In this document: positions 19,057 to 28,555 of the stretch, in pieces
Layout of the letters: the number at the start of each line of letters is the position of its first letter
Numbering within the stretch: the stretch's first letter is position 1
Source: Gammaproteobacteria bacterium
Lineage (GTDB): Bacteria; Pseudomonadota; Gammaproteobacteria; S012-40
Assembly: GCA_027021445.1 (NCBI GenBank)
Contig: JALUUH010000053.1
Coordinates: forward strand, 91,853 to 142,077
Reading direction: 5' to 3'
DNA length: 50,225 nt
The notes under the pieces: model-generated
The model's database searches: none
The model's input: only the letters and a program-made list of their open reading frames with translations
What the model was told of the DNA's origin: nothing
Made by a program: the position numbers and the translations under genes

Positions 19057-19521
19057 TTAGCTTCTTGTTTTGCCTAATACATCGATTAAACGGTCTTCGA
19101 GTTCTATTCGATCCGCTAAAATTTCTCCGAGAACTGATAAATCATTTTCTAACTTTCCTACTGAGTCTTCGCAGTGTTCATCAGAGTCGTATCTATCATT
19201 GAAATCAAGAATTTTTTGGGTGGATCGTTCAATATAGGGGTAAACTTCTTTTGCCACTTTGGAAACTGACATTCTGCGCTCTTGATCATTATCGACATAT
19301 CGATAAAGTCTGAAATGCGCATCGGCTGAATAGTCTACGAGTGATTGGCAAAAACGCTTTAATAATTCGACAACAGTGGATGATTTTTCAAAGGGACGAT
19401 GGACGGCCAGTTCGGAATACAAAGCAAGCATTTGGGTTCGATGGCTGACCAATCTATCGATCGCTTGATGTGATTGGGCGCGTCGTTCTCCAACGGCTGT
19501 TGCTTCTGTTGAATGAGTCAT
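19057..19521 (-). CDS. Rsd/AlgQ-family anti-sigma70 factor
   Basis: This all-helical protein (154 aa) belongs to the family that binds region 4 of sigma70 and shifts RNA polymerase toward alternative sigma factors. Recognisable features are the N-terminal AIDRLVSHRTQMLALYSEL helix and the FCQSLVDYSADAHFRLY core. The ATG at 19521 is preferred over 19545 because GGAG lies 7 bp upstream. It converges with speA across 55 bp. Whether it is nearer Rsd (stationary phase) or AlgQ (alginate and virulence control) cannot be decided here. Confidence 0.83.
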   Translation of the reverse strand: MTHSTEATAVGERRAQSHQAIDRLVSHRTQMLALYSELAVHRPFEKSSTVVELLKRFCQSLVDYSADAHFRLYRYVDNDQERRMSVSKVAKEVYPYIERSTQKILDFNDRYDSDEHCEDSVGKLENDLSVLGEILADRIELEDRLIDVLGKTRS

Positions 19522-19903
19522 CTCAAATCTCCAATTTTGATACATTAATACTTCATAATTCTGGATTTCATCACCCTTCTCTCACGCCGAAATATCACAA
19601 TATAACCTAAATCGTCTTACTTTACATCATGCTACGGCTTGTTTCAAAAGAAGGTGTTTAGCAGTTGATAAGTCGCTCGCTAATTCACTGGTGAACAGCG
19701 TACTAAAATAACGCAACTCTTGCTATATTGACTTTTCAAAAATAATCAAAAATGTGATACACGCCGCACTTTATATACTAAAGTTTGATCGTATGCGCAT
19801 AAGGTATTTAACGTATATTTTTGCAAACGATTGATTCGATAGTAACGAAAAGCGATCAAAAGCTAGGAGCCTGTCCGAGAATAGAAAGCCTACTGCGGAA
19901 AAT
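19522..19903. other. Intergenic region between the acetyltransferase and rsd genes
   Basis: About 380 bp with no gene. It must hold the promoter of the Rsd/AlgQ gene. Near its left end is copy 2 of the small structured repeat. No tRNA or other RNA fold was recognised. Confidence 0.4.
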
Positions 19904-19912
19904 CTATTTCGG
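19873..19912. repeat. Small structured repeat, copy 2, over the acetyltransferase stop
   Basis: CCGA(G)AATAGA pairs with TCTATTTCGG around a loop containing CCTACTGCGG. Layout and loop match the copy at 6378-6415, but the stem bases differ and still pair. It overlaps the last codons of the FemAB-like gene. With the T-run on the minus strand after the loop only moderate, terminator function is uncertain. Confidence 0.4.
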
Positions 19913-21043
19913 CCCATTTTTTCGAAATGGAGAGTGCTGTTTCAATGTCTCAATATGCTCTAGTACCGCCTTCTGTTCAAGCGCGAGATGACGTTTGATG
20001 GCGTGCTTGAAATCTGCATCACGTATCCAATGAGTTGACCATGTTGCGGTGGGCAGAAAACCTCGGCTTATTTTATGTAGGCCTTGTGCGCCGGGTTCAA
20101 ATTTATACAGTTTTTCCTTGATGGCGTATTCGATGCCTTGATAATAACATAATTCAAAATGCAAGCTGTCGAAAGCTTGTTTACACCCCCAATGACGGCC
20201 AAATAGTGTGTCTTGATTGCGGAAACAAATGGCAGCGGCGACATATTCTTGTTGATAGAGCGCCGTTATGACCACAATATTTTCCCCCATCTTTTCTGAT
20301 AATTCGATAAAAAACTCCAGACTTAAGGTGGGAACACCACCTTTTTTAAAAAAGGTTTCTGCGTAAAACGGGTAAATAAGCGCCCAAGTTCGTCGATCCA
20401 TATCCGCCCCGTGCAAAACTTCAATTTGTATGCCCGTGGCTGCAACTTTTTGTCTTTCTTTGCGTACATTTTTGCGCTTTCGAGATGAAAAATGCGTTAG
20501 AAAATCATCGAAATTGGTATAGTTGTTGTTAGTCCAATGGAACTGGCAATCTACACGATGCAATAGGCCTTCGTTGATCATTAATTGTTTATCTTCGAGA
20601 GAAGGAAATAGGCAATGCCAGGATGATATGTTTTGCTCAGCAGCGTATTGGATGATTTTTTGGATGAATTGCTTTTTTAAAACCATTGAATCGTTGTTAA
20701 TAAACAGCCTTTTCCCAGTAACAGGAGTATATGGAATACAGCTAACGAGCTTAGGATAATATGCCCTACCGGTTCGTTGCAGAGCATCTGCCCAGGCCCA
20801 GTCGAAGACGAATTCACCGTAGGAGTTTAGTTTTAAGTATTGCGGCAGAATACCGATGATTTCATTGTTGGGATTTCGCCATACCAAGTGACGAGGTAGC
20901 CAACCTAATTCAGGCCCCACACAATGATGTTTTTCGAGTGCGGATAAAAATGGATAGCTATAAAAGGGGTGAGCATCTGCTACGATGGCTTGCCAAGAAG
21001 CTTCGTCTATTTCCTGGATTTGAGTTAAAATTTGTAAAGTCAT
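19904..21043 (-). CDS. FemAB-like GNAT acetyltransferase (DUF482 family)
   Basis: This 379-aa protein of the peptidogalycan-biosynthesis/FemAB-like family (PF04339) contains a double GNAT-like fold. Characteristic stretches are the N-terminal HPFYSYPFLSALEK, the SSRKRKNVRKERQKV basic patch, and the C-terminal GRHWGCKQ, LHFELCYYQGIEYAI and FEPGAQGLHKISRGFLPT. No substrate has been established for the family as far as I know. Its start is only 20 bp from the divergent DUF2835 start, leaving almost no space for promoters. Confidence 0.85.
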   Translation of the reverse strand: MTLQILTQIQEIDEASWQAIVADAHPFYSYPFLSALEKHHCVGPELGWLPRHLVWRNPNNEIIGILPQYLKLNSYGEFVFDWAWADALQRTGRAYYPKLVSCIPYTPVTGKRLFINNDSMVLKKQFIQKIIQYAAEQNISSWHCLFPSLEDKQLMINEGLLHRVDCQFHWTNNNYTNFDDFLTHFSSRKRKNVRKERQKVAATGIQIEVLHGADMDRRTWALIYPFYAETFFKKGGVPTLSLEFFIELSEKMGENIVVITALYQQEYVAAAICFRNQDTLFGRHWGCKQAFDSLHFELCYYQGIEYAIKEKLYKFEPGAQGLHKISRGFLPTATWSTHWIRDADFKHAIKRHLALEQKAVLEHIETLKQHSPFRKNGPK

Positions 21044-21063
21044 ATTTTTTGTGTTTTTAAATT

Positions 21064-21288
21064 ATGTATAGAACCGTGACAGTGTACCTGAATATTAATC
21101 AAGATGATTTGCTGCTTTATTATGAAGGAGCAGTCTCCGAAGTGATCACACGTGATAGTAATGGACTAAAAATTCAATTTCCTATTTCTATTCTTAGACC
21201 CTTTGTTCTGCATGGCGGAGTTCGTGGTCGTTTTGAAATTTGCTTTGATAGTGCAAATAAATTTATTGATATAAAGAGAGTTTCTTAA
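21064..21288 (+). CDS. DUF2835 family protein
   Basis: This 74-aa protein has the DUF2835 pattern: a YY-G motif, then VQFP-like IQFPISILRPFVLHGGVRGRFEICFD and a terminal KFIDIKRV. The family is small, cytoplasmic, restricted mainly to gammaproteobacteria, and without known function. The ATG has no visible Shine-Dalgarno and lies 20 bp from the start of the divergent acetyltransferase, so the message may be leaderless. The porin gene follows within about 60 bp. Confidence 0.85.
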   Translation: MYRTVTVYLNINQDDLLLYYEGAVSEVITRDSNGLKIQFPISILRPFVLHGGVRGRFEICFDSANKFIDIKRVS

Positions 21289-21344
21289 ATATTCGAATGC
21301 TATTTATAAATGTAATATTTCGACAGCTTTGGCCTAGAGTTAAC

Positions 21345-22790
21345 ATGAATACTATGCTGGAAAGAATACGAATGACTCAAGTTGGGTTTATGGTATTCAT
21401 GTTTTTTTCTATGGTTGCTCATTCCACTGAGCTGCCTTCTGGGTCGGAGCGCAGACCTGATTTATCGGTTGATCCCTTTGAGAGCACACGGGAAGCTATA
21501 AATAAACTGCCATCACCTGCTACTGGCAAAGATGAAAAAGAACAAGTAGCACCGCTTGGTTCAGATAAATTTCTCGAGTTAAAAGTGCTGTCGCCGCTCG
21601 AGCCAAAAGATACATTGCGACTCGATAGCGCTGAAGGCAAGGCGATAACTCAGGGTTTGTCGCTAACGATGGATTATTTTTCTCTTGTATCCGGTGGTGA
21701 TCCAAGTAAAGATATTAACTCTGGAAGCGCACTACTCTCCCAATATTTTATGCAAATAAATTCTTCGGGTTTAGGTTTATGGCGTAATGGCGTCTTATAT
21801 TCTCAACTTTCATTTTATGTGCCCGGAACTAACAGTCCAAGCGGAATAGTGGGTGACTTTAATGGCATGAGTAATATTGACAATGGAAATGAAAGCGTCG
21901 TTAAACTATTTCAGCTTTGGTATAAGCAGGGCTTTTCTTATAGCAAGTCTGATATTTTATTTGGGTTACACAGTATTGATACAGAGTTTTATCGGACGAA
22001 GTATAGTCGATTATTTGTCAATAATTCTTTTCGCATGGGAACAGGACTTCGGTCAGTTGCTAAACCGTCCGCTTATCCAAACACTTCATTGGGTGTGCGT
22101 TATAAATCCAAGCTGCTTGCAGATTCCTATATTCAGGCAGGGATTTATGATGGAAGCCCTACGCTAGGTAGTGATCCTAGAGACTTAAGAATTAATAAAC
22201 GCGAGGGAAGCTTTAATATTGTGGAAACCGGCATAGTACAGAGCGCTCAGGACAAAACTGAGTATCTTAAACTTGCTTTAGGTGCCTGGTATTTATATCA
22301 AAATATAACTGAATTTGCAGGCTTATCAGAAAATTTTGATGCAGTGGGAAATCGTGGGCAATTTAATGAGCCAGGAATAGGCGGTTTATATTTTATTGGA
22401 GAAGGTGCTGTAGGCGACTCACTAGGTTTGTTTGTTGTAGCGGGACAAACAGAATCTCGAATAGCGAGGGTAAATCGGTTTGCAGCACTCGGGCTCAATT
22501 TCAGTGGCTTGATTCCTGGACGCCCTATTGATGTCTTGGGAATTGGGGTTGCGCATAGTCGGCAAAGCGCTGCGTTTATTCAGGCTAACGAAGCGGTGGA
22601 TTTTGATAATAATGGTGTGGCTGATGATTGTTGCTTTGTCGCAGAAACAACTTTGGAACTAACGTATAAGGTCAAAGTCACTAAATGGCTAGTGATTCAG
22701 CCTGATTTTCAATTTATTCATCAGCCTGCTATGTCCTATTTTTTGGGTAATACTTACGTAGTCGGTTTAAGATTACAGTCTGTGTTTTAA
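21345..22790 (+). CDS. Carbohydrate-selective porin, OprB family
   Basis: This outer-membrane beta-barrel porin is probably for sugars. An N-terminal signal peptide is clear (RMTQVGFMVFMFFSMVAHS-TE). The ATG at 21345 fits it better than the ORF-track start at 21297, which adds 16 residues. A proline- and acid-rich linker (about 30-95) precedes the barrel. Family features include LFQLWYKQGF, LFGLHSIDTEFY, NTSLGVRYK, QAGIYDGSP, and a C-terminus ending in aromatic F. No sugar uptake or catabolic genes flank it, so the ligand is unknown. Confidence 0.82.
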   Translation: MNTMLERIRMTQVGFMVFMFFSMVAHSTELPSGSERRPDLSVDPFESTREAINKLPSPATGKDEKEQVAPLGSDKFLELKVLSPLEPKDTLRLDSAEGKAITQGLSLTMDYFSLVSGGDPSKDINSGSALLSQYFMQINSSGLGLWRNGVLYSQLSFYVPGTNSPSGIVGDFNGMSNIDNGNESVVKLFQLWYKQGFSYSKSDILFGLHSIDTEFYRTKYSRLFVNNSFRMGTGLRSVAKPSAYPNTSLGVRYKSKLLADSYIQAGIYDGSPTLGSDPRDLRINKREGSFNIVETGIVQSAQDKTEYLKLALGAWYLYQNITEFAGLSENFDAVGNRGQFNEPGIGGLYFIGEGAVGDSLGLFVVAGQTESRIARVNRFAALGLNFSGLIPGRPIDVLGIGVAHSRQSAAFIQANEAVDFDNNGVADDCCFVAETTLELTYKVKVTKWLVIQPDFQFIHQPAMSYFLGNTYVVGLRLQSVF

Positions 22791-22848
22791 ATCTTGCGTG
22801 AGTTCTAAAAAGACAGGCAATACCTTGTGTACTGCCCGTTCCTTAGTA

Positions 22849-23733
22849 TTAATTCGCTTGCAATGCCCTAATGCGTTCTTCAAGTGGTGGATGTGAACTA
22901 AACATTTTTTTCAAGCCAGTGCCTAGGCCACCGGAAATACCAAACGCAACAAGCTGATCAGGCATTGTAGACGGCTGACCTGATGCACGTTGTAGTGCTT
23001 GTAATGCTGAAATCATTTTTTCTTTTCCGGCGAGCTGAGCACCGCCTTCATCGGCTTTAAATTCACGTTTGCGGCTAAACCACATCACAATAGAGCTTGC
23101 CAGTACACCTAAGATGACTTCAGCGATGATTGCCGTTATCCAGAACGCCGGACCATGTCCGCTTTCATTTTTGAAAACGACTCTATCTACGATGTGCCCA
23201 ATGATCCGCGAAAGGAAAATGACAAAGGTATTCACCACACCTTGGATAAGTGCCAGGGTGATCATGTCGCCATTTGCGATATGGGCAACCTCGTGACCGA
23301 TGACTGCTTCTACTTCATCTGAGTTCATATTTTGCAATAAGCCGGTACTCACCGCAACGAGGGCTTTATTGCGCGAGGCTCCCGTGGCAAAAGCGTTAGG
23401 TTCTGGTGAGTCAAATACAGCGACTTCAGGCATTCCAATGCCTGCTTCTTGAGCATGTCTTTTGACGGTTTCAAACAGCCATTGCTCAGTTTGGTTGCTA
23501 GGCGTTTCAATCACCTGAGCGCCGGTCATGCGTTTCGCGCTCCATTTAGAGATAGCTAAGGAAATAAGCGAGCCGCCAAATCCAAATACCGCTGAAAATA
23601 TCAGCAATGAATTAAAGTCGATGCCAGAACCTTGCTCATCTAGAATTGAATCTACACCTAGGATTCGCAAAGAAATACTCAAGACCAAAACGATGGCTAG
23701 GTTGGTGACTAAAAACAGGAAAATCCGCTTCAT
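22849..23733 (-). CDS. htpX: Membrane zinc metalloprotease HtpX
   Basis: This M48 inner-membrane protease degrades misfolded membrane proteins alongside FtsH. Length is 294 aa, as in E. coli. Two N-terminal transmembrane helices precede the zinc motif H147-EVA-H151, with the third ligand likely in REFKADEGG. Two more helices (about 155-215) follow, and the C-terminal [14 protein letters not shown] is typical. It converges with the porin gene. A candidate small RNA is divergently encoded upstream. Confidence 0.96.
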   Translation of the reverse strand: MKRIFLFLVTNLAIVLVLSISLRILGVDSILDEQGSGIDFNSLLIFSAVFGFGGSLISLAISKWSAKRMTGAQVIETPSNQTEQWLFETVKRHAQEAGIGMPEVAVFDSPEPNAFATGASRNKALVAVSTGLLQNMNSDEVEAVIGHEVAHIANGDMITLALIQGVVNTFVIFLSRIIGHIVDRVVFKNESGHGPAFWITAIIAEVILGVLASSIVMWFSRKREFKADEGGAQLAGKEKMISALQALQRASGQPSTMPDQLVAFGISGGLGTGLKKMFSSHPPLEERIRALQAN

Positions 23734-24066
23734 TTTTACCTCAAAATTATAGAGTTAATAAGGAGTGTATGACCGATCAATTAGGAAATCGATTCATTTT
23801 TTTGTTAGCTACGCTCATTTCTAAATGGGGTTGTCTTATCGTTTTTCAAGTCTTGAAACATCTGATTCAGTGATAACTCCTTGCTAATAATAAAGATAGT
23901 AAAAGCTTGCTTATTTTACGCTAAAGTTTTATTGGCCGAGGACGTTATACAGATTACAGAACGGATCCCTCCTCCCTCAGTCCGTTCTGAATTCTTCGCC
24001 GGAGCATATTTGCTCCGGCTTTTTTGTGTATTTTGAGAATGGAAAATTGGGTTTATTTTCATTTTA
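23734..24066. other. Intergenic region upstream of htpX, without CDS
   Basis: The 333 bp contain the htpX promoter region on the minus strand and, on the plus strand, the candidate small RNA described separately. No supportable ORF is present. Confidence 0.6.
23957..24026 (+). ncRNA. Candidate small RNA with CCUCCUCCC loop
   Basis: Two hairpins stand in tandem on the plus strand where no plus-strand gene exists. Hairpin 1 (23957-23989) has a 9-bp perfect stem CAGAACGGA / TCCGTTCTG and a 15-nt loop carrying CCTCCTCCC, complementary to Shine-Dalgarno sequence. Hairpin 2 (23998-24019) has a perfect GCCGGAGCA / TGCTCCGGC stem, a TATT loop and six T, a textbook intrinsic terminator. A TTATAC -10-like box at 23945 would start transcription at hairpin 1. 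No good -35 is visible. The layout resembles small regulatory RNAs with exposed C-rich loops, but I do not recognise a named family. Confidence 0.7.
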
Positions 24067-25680
24067 TTATCTTTTAAATTTTACTTGTACTGTTCCTGAT
24101 TTATCCGCTTGTTCTTCCCAAAGTGCGATCGCTTTATCTTGGTAAATATACAAACTGCTGTTACTTATTTGCCCCCCGCTGGTAATTGTTGTTAGCCCAG
24201 ATAATCCCGTGCGTGCTGAATAGTTTTTGCTTAACAGAGCAAAACCAGAATTAGTCACTGGGTTCTGATATTGGCGCCAGGTAATCATTACGCTGTTATT
24301 GGCTTGGGTATATATTCTTGGCTGGTTTGCATCGTATACGTTGTCATTTTCCAATAATGATGCTGCCCCCCATGCATTAGCATTGGTGTCGTATACGCTA
24401 ATATAAATATTACTAACCTCGGTAGTGTTGTTCCTATCAAGGTCTTTAATATCTTCTTGTTCCCAGGTGGCAATAATACTTGTATTGGCGGCGTGAATAT
24501 CGGGATTTTGGGCTTGCAATTCACTGTTTTCAATAAGACCTGGGGTTCCCCAAGACATTGAATCAATATTAAATCTGCTTGCCCAGATACTTTCAGTACT
24601 GGTTCTGTCTTCTGAATCAGTTTGTTGCCAGATTAGCCACGCATTACCCGCACTATCAGAGCTAATACTCGGGTTTGTTGCATTACCCGAGTCGTTACTA
24701 ATGACGGTTGATGTTGATTCCCAGACACCCCCTGTATAACGTATTGCATAAATACGATCCAGCGAGAATCCCGCAAATCCATGATCGACGGACTGCCAAG
24801 TAATAAACGCATTGTTTAACCCATCAATACTCAGTTTGAATGATTCGACATCAATTATTGCGTCTGATATTCGCGCGGGTGAAACCCAAGTATTATCAGC
24901 GGCCATATAATGGCTCGCATAAAGAGTGTATATGGATGAGGCTGCATCCCATTGTCGCCAGACGGCTATCGCATTATTTGCGCTGTCTAATTCCAGGGTG
25001 ACATTCTTCGCTATTTCTGTGCTTAAATCGAGAACAATTGGAGTAGACCATGTTGCTGTTGATGTGCTGAAACGAGCAGTCCAAACACTGGTTATTACGG
25101 GCCCGCATTGGATTTGAGTGCTTTCATTATTGCAAGTGGTTGCGGAGTTTTCAGTAGCAAGATCAATTTGCTGCCACACAGCAATAGCGTCGCCATTGCT
25201 ATCCATTCTTACTTGCGGATCGATTGCCGGTAATATTCCGCTATTTTCTGAACTTGATATAAGGTCGTTAGCGCTATTGCCATCATTGTCGTTGATTTTT
25301 TTTATAGTATGAGTCTCAACCCATGTTCCATTGTGTAATGTGACGGGAGCAGTCCAGACTTTTGATTCAGCACGGTAGAAGCTGTACAGCAAGCTATTGC
25401 GTCCGAACTGATAAAACGTGGAAAATGCGTCGACTTCTGTGAGATTGATATTGGCAGGGTCTTCGCGCTCTTCATAAGCGGTTTGTTGCCATATCGCAAT
25501 GACATTCTGATTAGCGTCAATGGATCCAGTAGCCGAGCCAATGTCAGTTTTCTGACTTACACTAAATGTTTTTGTCCAAGCGTTATCGCCCACACCAAAG
25601 CTGCACGAGAAGGCAAAAAGACAGGCAATGATAAGGACTCCTAATCGGATAATTTTTTGCGGTGCAAAACACGTAGTCAT
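24067..25680 (-). CDS. Secreted repeat protein, possibly a beta-propeller
   Basis: I do not recognise a named family. The 537-aa protein has an N-terminal signal with possible lipobox cysteines (IIAC and FSC at about 20 and 26), so it is exported and perhaps lipidated. The body holds about eight repeats of 45-60 residues, each with a strand ending in variants of (A/I)-W-x-Q, such as AIWQQ, AVWQQ, AVWRQW, WLIWQQT, TWEQED and ITWRQY, alternating with N/D-rich turns. This pattern is typical of propeller blades. It stands alone, so no partner is evident. Confidence 0.65.
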   Translation of the reverse strand: MTTCFAPQKIIRLGVLIIACLFAFSCSFGVGDNAWTKTFSVSQKTDIGSATGSIDANQNVIAIWQQTAYEEREDPANINLTEVDAFSTFYQFGRNSLLYSFYRAESKVWTAPVTLHNGTWVETHTIKKINDNDGNSANDLISSSENSGILPAIDPQVRMDSNGDAIAVWQQIDLATENSATTCNNESTQIQCGPVITSVWTARFSTSTATWSTPIVLDLSTEIAKNVTLELDSANNAIAVWRQWDAASSIYTLYASHYMAADNTWVSPARISDAIIDVESFKLSIDGLNNAFITWQSVDHGFAGFSLDRIYAIRYTGGVWESTSTVISNDSGNATNPSISSDSAGNAWLIWQQTDSEDRTSTESIWASRFNIDSMSWGTPGLIENSELQAQNPDIHAANTSIIATWEQEDIKDLDRNNTTEVSNIYISVYDTNANAWGAASLLENDNVYDANQPRIYTQANNSVMITWRQYQNPVTNSGFALLSKNYSARTGLSGLTTITSGGQISNSSLYIYQDKAIALWEEQADKSGTVQVKFKR

Positions 25681-25860
25681 TTATTTTATCCTTGTTATAA
25701 AAGCTGTCGGTATCCTATCACGATCTAAGGTATTTATTAAAAGCGCGTATTTATGGGTTGCTGTATTATTGCTTTCGTCTGAAGGGCTTTGTATAAATAA
25801 TCGGCTAATACGATTTTTTTGCACGTAATTCAGAATAAGGCTAAAGGGAGTTTGGAATCA

Positions 25861-26748
25861 ATGTCAGAATGGCGAAATATTGAACAGATTATTACCCGTT
25901 ATATGGGGGAGTCTTATTCTGTCCAGAGTGTTTCTAAAGTTGCGGGCGGCAGCATTAATTCGAGCTATGTGCTCGCGGATGCAAGCGGACAAAAATATTT
26001 TGTGAAAACAAATAAAACAGAATTACACGAGATGTTTGTTGCTGAAACGAGAGGGTTGGCGGAAATAGGAAATACGCAAACTATAGGTGTTCCTAAGTTT
26101 GTTGGAGAAGGCAAGGATTCACGGCAATCTTTTTTAATCTTAGAATTTCTTGAGCTGGCTGCATCATCTCGGCGTTCGACAATTGATTTTGCAGAGCAAT
26201 TAGCACGTATGCATCGGTGTACAAAAAAACAATATGGTTGGTACCAGAATAATACGATTGGCTCGACGCAACAGATCAATACTCACACAGCAGAGTGGGT
26301 TTCTTTTTGGCAGGAGCATCGCTTAGGGTTCCAGTTAGCATTAGCGGAAAGCAATGGCTATGGCCAGCGTTTGCAAATAAAAGGGGACAAGTTATTAGCG
26401 AATATCCCTGTATTTTTTAATAACCATTTTCCGGAAGCTTCTTTGCTACATGGAGATTTATGGTCAGGTAATTACGGATTTACCCGTGATGGGCATCCTG
26501 TCATTTTTGATCCTGCCGTATATTACGGGGATAGGGAAGCAGATATTGCAATGACTGAGTTGTTTGGCAACTTTGGGCGCGACTTCTATGCTTCGTATAA
26601 TAATGCTTTCCCATTATCAGCGGATTATGCGGTGAGGAAAGCCCTATATAACCTCTACCATATTCTGAATCACTTGAATTTATTTGGTGCAGGCTATTTG
26701 TCCCAGGCGGAATCGATGATTGATTATTTGCTGGCTGAAATTAGTTGA
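25861..26748 (+). CDS. Fructosamine-3-kinase-like protein
   Basis: This is a protein-kinase-like phosphotransferase (295 aa from the ATG) of the fructosamine kinase/YniA family, which phosphorylates ketosamines on glycated proteins or small molecules and so promotes deglycation. The ATG at 25861 is preferred over the TTG at 25819 because GGGAG precedes it and MSEWRNIEQII aligns better. Key motifs are KVAGGSINSSY, the lysine in KYFVKTN, the catalytic LLHGDLWSGNYGF and the metal-binding IFDPAVYYGDREADIAMTELFG. Confidence 0.9.
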   Translation: MSEWRNIEQIITRYMGESYSVQSVSKVAGGSINSSYVLADASGQKYFVKTNKTELHEMFVAETRGLAEIGNTQTIGVPKFVGEGKDSRQSFLILEFLELAASSRRSTIDFAEQLARMHRCTKKQYGWYQNNTIGSTQQINTHTAEWVSFWQEHRLGFQLALAESNGYGQRLQIKGDKLLANIPVFFNNHFPEASLLHGDLWSGNYGFTRDGHPVIFDPAVYYGDREADIAMTELFGNFGRDFYASYNNAFPLSADYAVRKALYNLYHILNHLNLFGAGYLSQAESMIDYLLAEIS

Positions 26749-27175
26749 ATTAATGAGCATCAAAAACATTCGCAATGGGCATTGAGAGCGAAGAACAAAA
26801 CGACAAGCTTATAATGCGTTGAATATAAAAGAAATATATAATGAACGGCGAGAAACTGGCATGCAGACCTCATCAAAAAGTATGTGGGGGAAATATAGAG
26901 TGAAACTATATAGTCTCCTTATCGTCTCCTTAACTTAAACCTAGATTTCACAGTTGACCGCTCTTACCTGGCGGTAACTTATTGAAGTATATAGATTAAC
27001 TGCGCGCTTGGCATTTCAGCCTGTGGGTGAATCTCGCTACGAATCGAATGCCCCCCTTTGTGACGACGAAAAAGGCATTCTGAGCATTTCATTGTACAAT
27101 TCATCGTGGTGAGTACTAGCAGAAAAACCCTAAGGCGGTTACAATATCAAATTGATTAAAAAACAATCGGAGCAT
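26749..27175. other. Intergenic region upstream of miaB
   Basis: About 430 bp without a recognisable gene, tRNA or repeat. It must carry the promoter of the miaB-ybeZ-ybeY-corC-lnt operon. I could not pick a convincing -35/-10 pair. Confidence 0.4.
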
Positions 27176-28555
27176 ATGAGTAAGAAAGTTTTTATTAAAA
27201 CCCATGGATGCCAAATGAACGAGTATGATTCAGCTAAGATGTTGGATGTACTCAATGATTCACATGGAATGGAGTTAACTAACTCTCCGCAAAATGCTGA
27301 TCTAATCCTCATTAACACCTGTTCAATTCGCGAAAAAGCGCAAGAAAAAGTCTTCTCTCAGCTGGGAATGTGGCGTGAGCTAAAACAACAACGGCCGGAT
27401 TTGGTCATTGGTGTCGGCGGCTGTGTTGCGAGCCAAGAAGGCAAAGCTATCCGTGAACGAGCGCCTTATGTGGATTTAGTCTTTGGTCCGCAAACGTTAC
27501 ATCGCTTGCCCGAAATGTATGCGCAAAATATCAAGCATAAGCGAGCAGTTGTTGATATTTCATTTCCAGAAATTGAAAAATTTGATCGATTGCCGACCCC
27601 TCGTGCCGATGGCCCTACTGCCTTTGTTTCGATTATGGAAGGATGTAGTAAATATTGCACATTTTGCGTAGTTCCTTTCACGCGTGGTGAAGAAGTCAGT
27701 CGGCCGCTTGATGATGTACTCAATGAGATTGCTCTGTTGGCGCAACAAGGTGTGAGAGAAATAAATTTGCTGGGACAGAATGTAAATGCTTATCGTGGCA
27801 TTACGCATGACGGTGATAGTGCAGACCTTAGTTTATTGATGAATTATGTGGCATCGGTAGAGGGCATAGACAGAATTCGTTTTACCACTTCTCATCCCGT
27901 AGAGATGTCGGATAGTATTATTCAGGCATTTGCTGAAATCCCGGAGTTAGTGAGTCATTTACATCTGCCCGTGCAAAGTGGTTCCGACAGAATTTTAGCA
28001 GCAATGAAAAGAGGTCATACCGCTTTAGAATATAAATCTACGATTCGAAAATTGAGAAAAGCCCGCCCCGACCTCAGCTTGTCTTCAGATTTCATTATTG
28101 GATTTCCAGGAGAGACGGATGAAGATTTTGCAGCGAGCATGAATTTGATTGCAGACGTGAGCTTCGATCATTCCTTTAGTTTTGTCTATAGTGCACGACC
28201 CGGAACACCTGCATCGAGTTTTGACGATGATATTCCAATCGATGTGAAAAAAAAACGTCTTGCTATATTGCAAGCACGAATTTCTCAAATGGCGACACAG
28301 GTCAGTCAATCTATGTTACATACACGCCAGAGGGTGCTGGTGGAAGGCCCTTCAAGAAAAGACCCTGATCACCAACTAGCGGCACGAACCGAAAACAATC
28401 GAGTAGTAAACTTTGCTGGAAAGGCGGAGTTAATCGGATTTTTTGTTGATCTCAAAATAACGGAAGTGTTACCGAATTCTTTGCGTGGTGAGTTTATTAC
28501 GATCAATGATAAATTGGCAACGTCAATGCGTGCATTGGGGCATGAGGTTTCGTGA
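27176..28555 (+). CDS. miaB: tRNA-2-methylthio-N6-dimethylallyladenosine synthase
   Basis: This radical-SAM methylthiotransferase adds the 2-methylthio group to i6A37 of tRNA. Length is 459 aa from ATG 27176. The ORF track starts at a TTG 24 bp earlier, but [19 protein letters not shown] is the standard N-terminus and CGGAG precedes it. The auxiliary cluster cysteines are C12, C49 and C83. The radical-SAM CSKYCTFC gives C157, C161 and C164, identical in spacing to E. coli. A C-terminal TRAM domain follows. Its stop overlaps the ybeZ GTG start by 4 bp. Confidence 0.96.
   Translation: MSKKVFIKTHGCQMNEYDSAKMLDVLNDSHGMELTNSPQNADLILINTCSIREKAQEKVFSQLGMWRELKQQRPDLVIGVGGCVASQEGKAIRERAPYVDLVFGPQTLHRLPEMYAQNIKHKRAVVDISFPEIEKFDRLPTPRADGPTAFVSIMEGCSKYCTFCVVPFTRGEEVSRPLDDVLNEIALLAQQGVREINLLGQNVNAYRGITHDGDSADLSLLMNYVASVEGIDRIRFTTSHPVEMSDSIIQAFAEIPELVSHLHLPVQSGSDRILAAMKRGHTALEYKSTIRKLRKARPDLSLSSDFIIGFPGETDEDFAASMNLIADVSFDHSFSFVYSARPGTPASSFDDDIPIDVKKKRLAILQARISQMATQVSQSMLHTRQRVLVEGPSRKDPDHQLAARTENNRVVNFAGKAELIGFFVDLKITEVLPNSLRGEFITINDKLATSMRALGHEVS

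Noticed and set aside
26840-26900. Short ATG frame upstream of miaB
   Set aside because: Only about 18 codons, no ribosome site, and no recognisable leader-peptide character.
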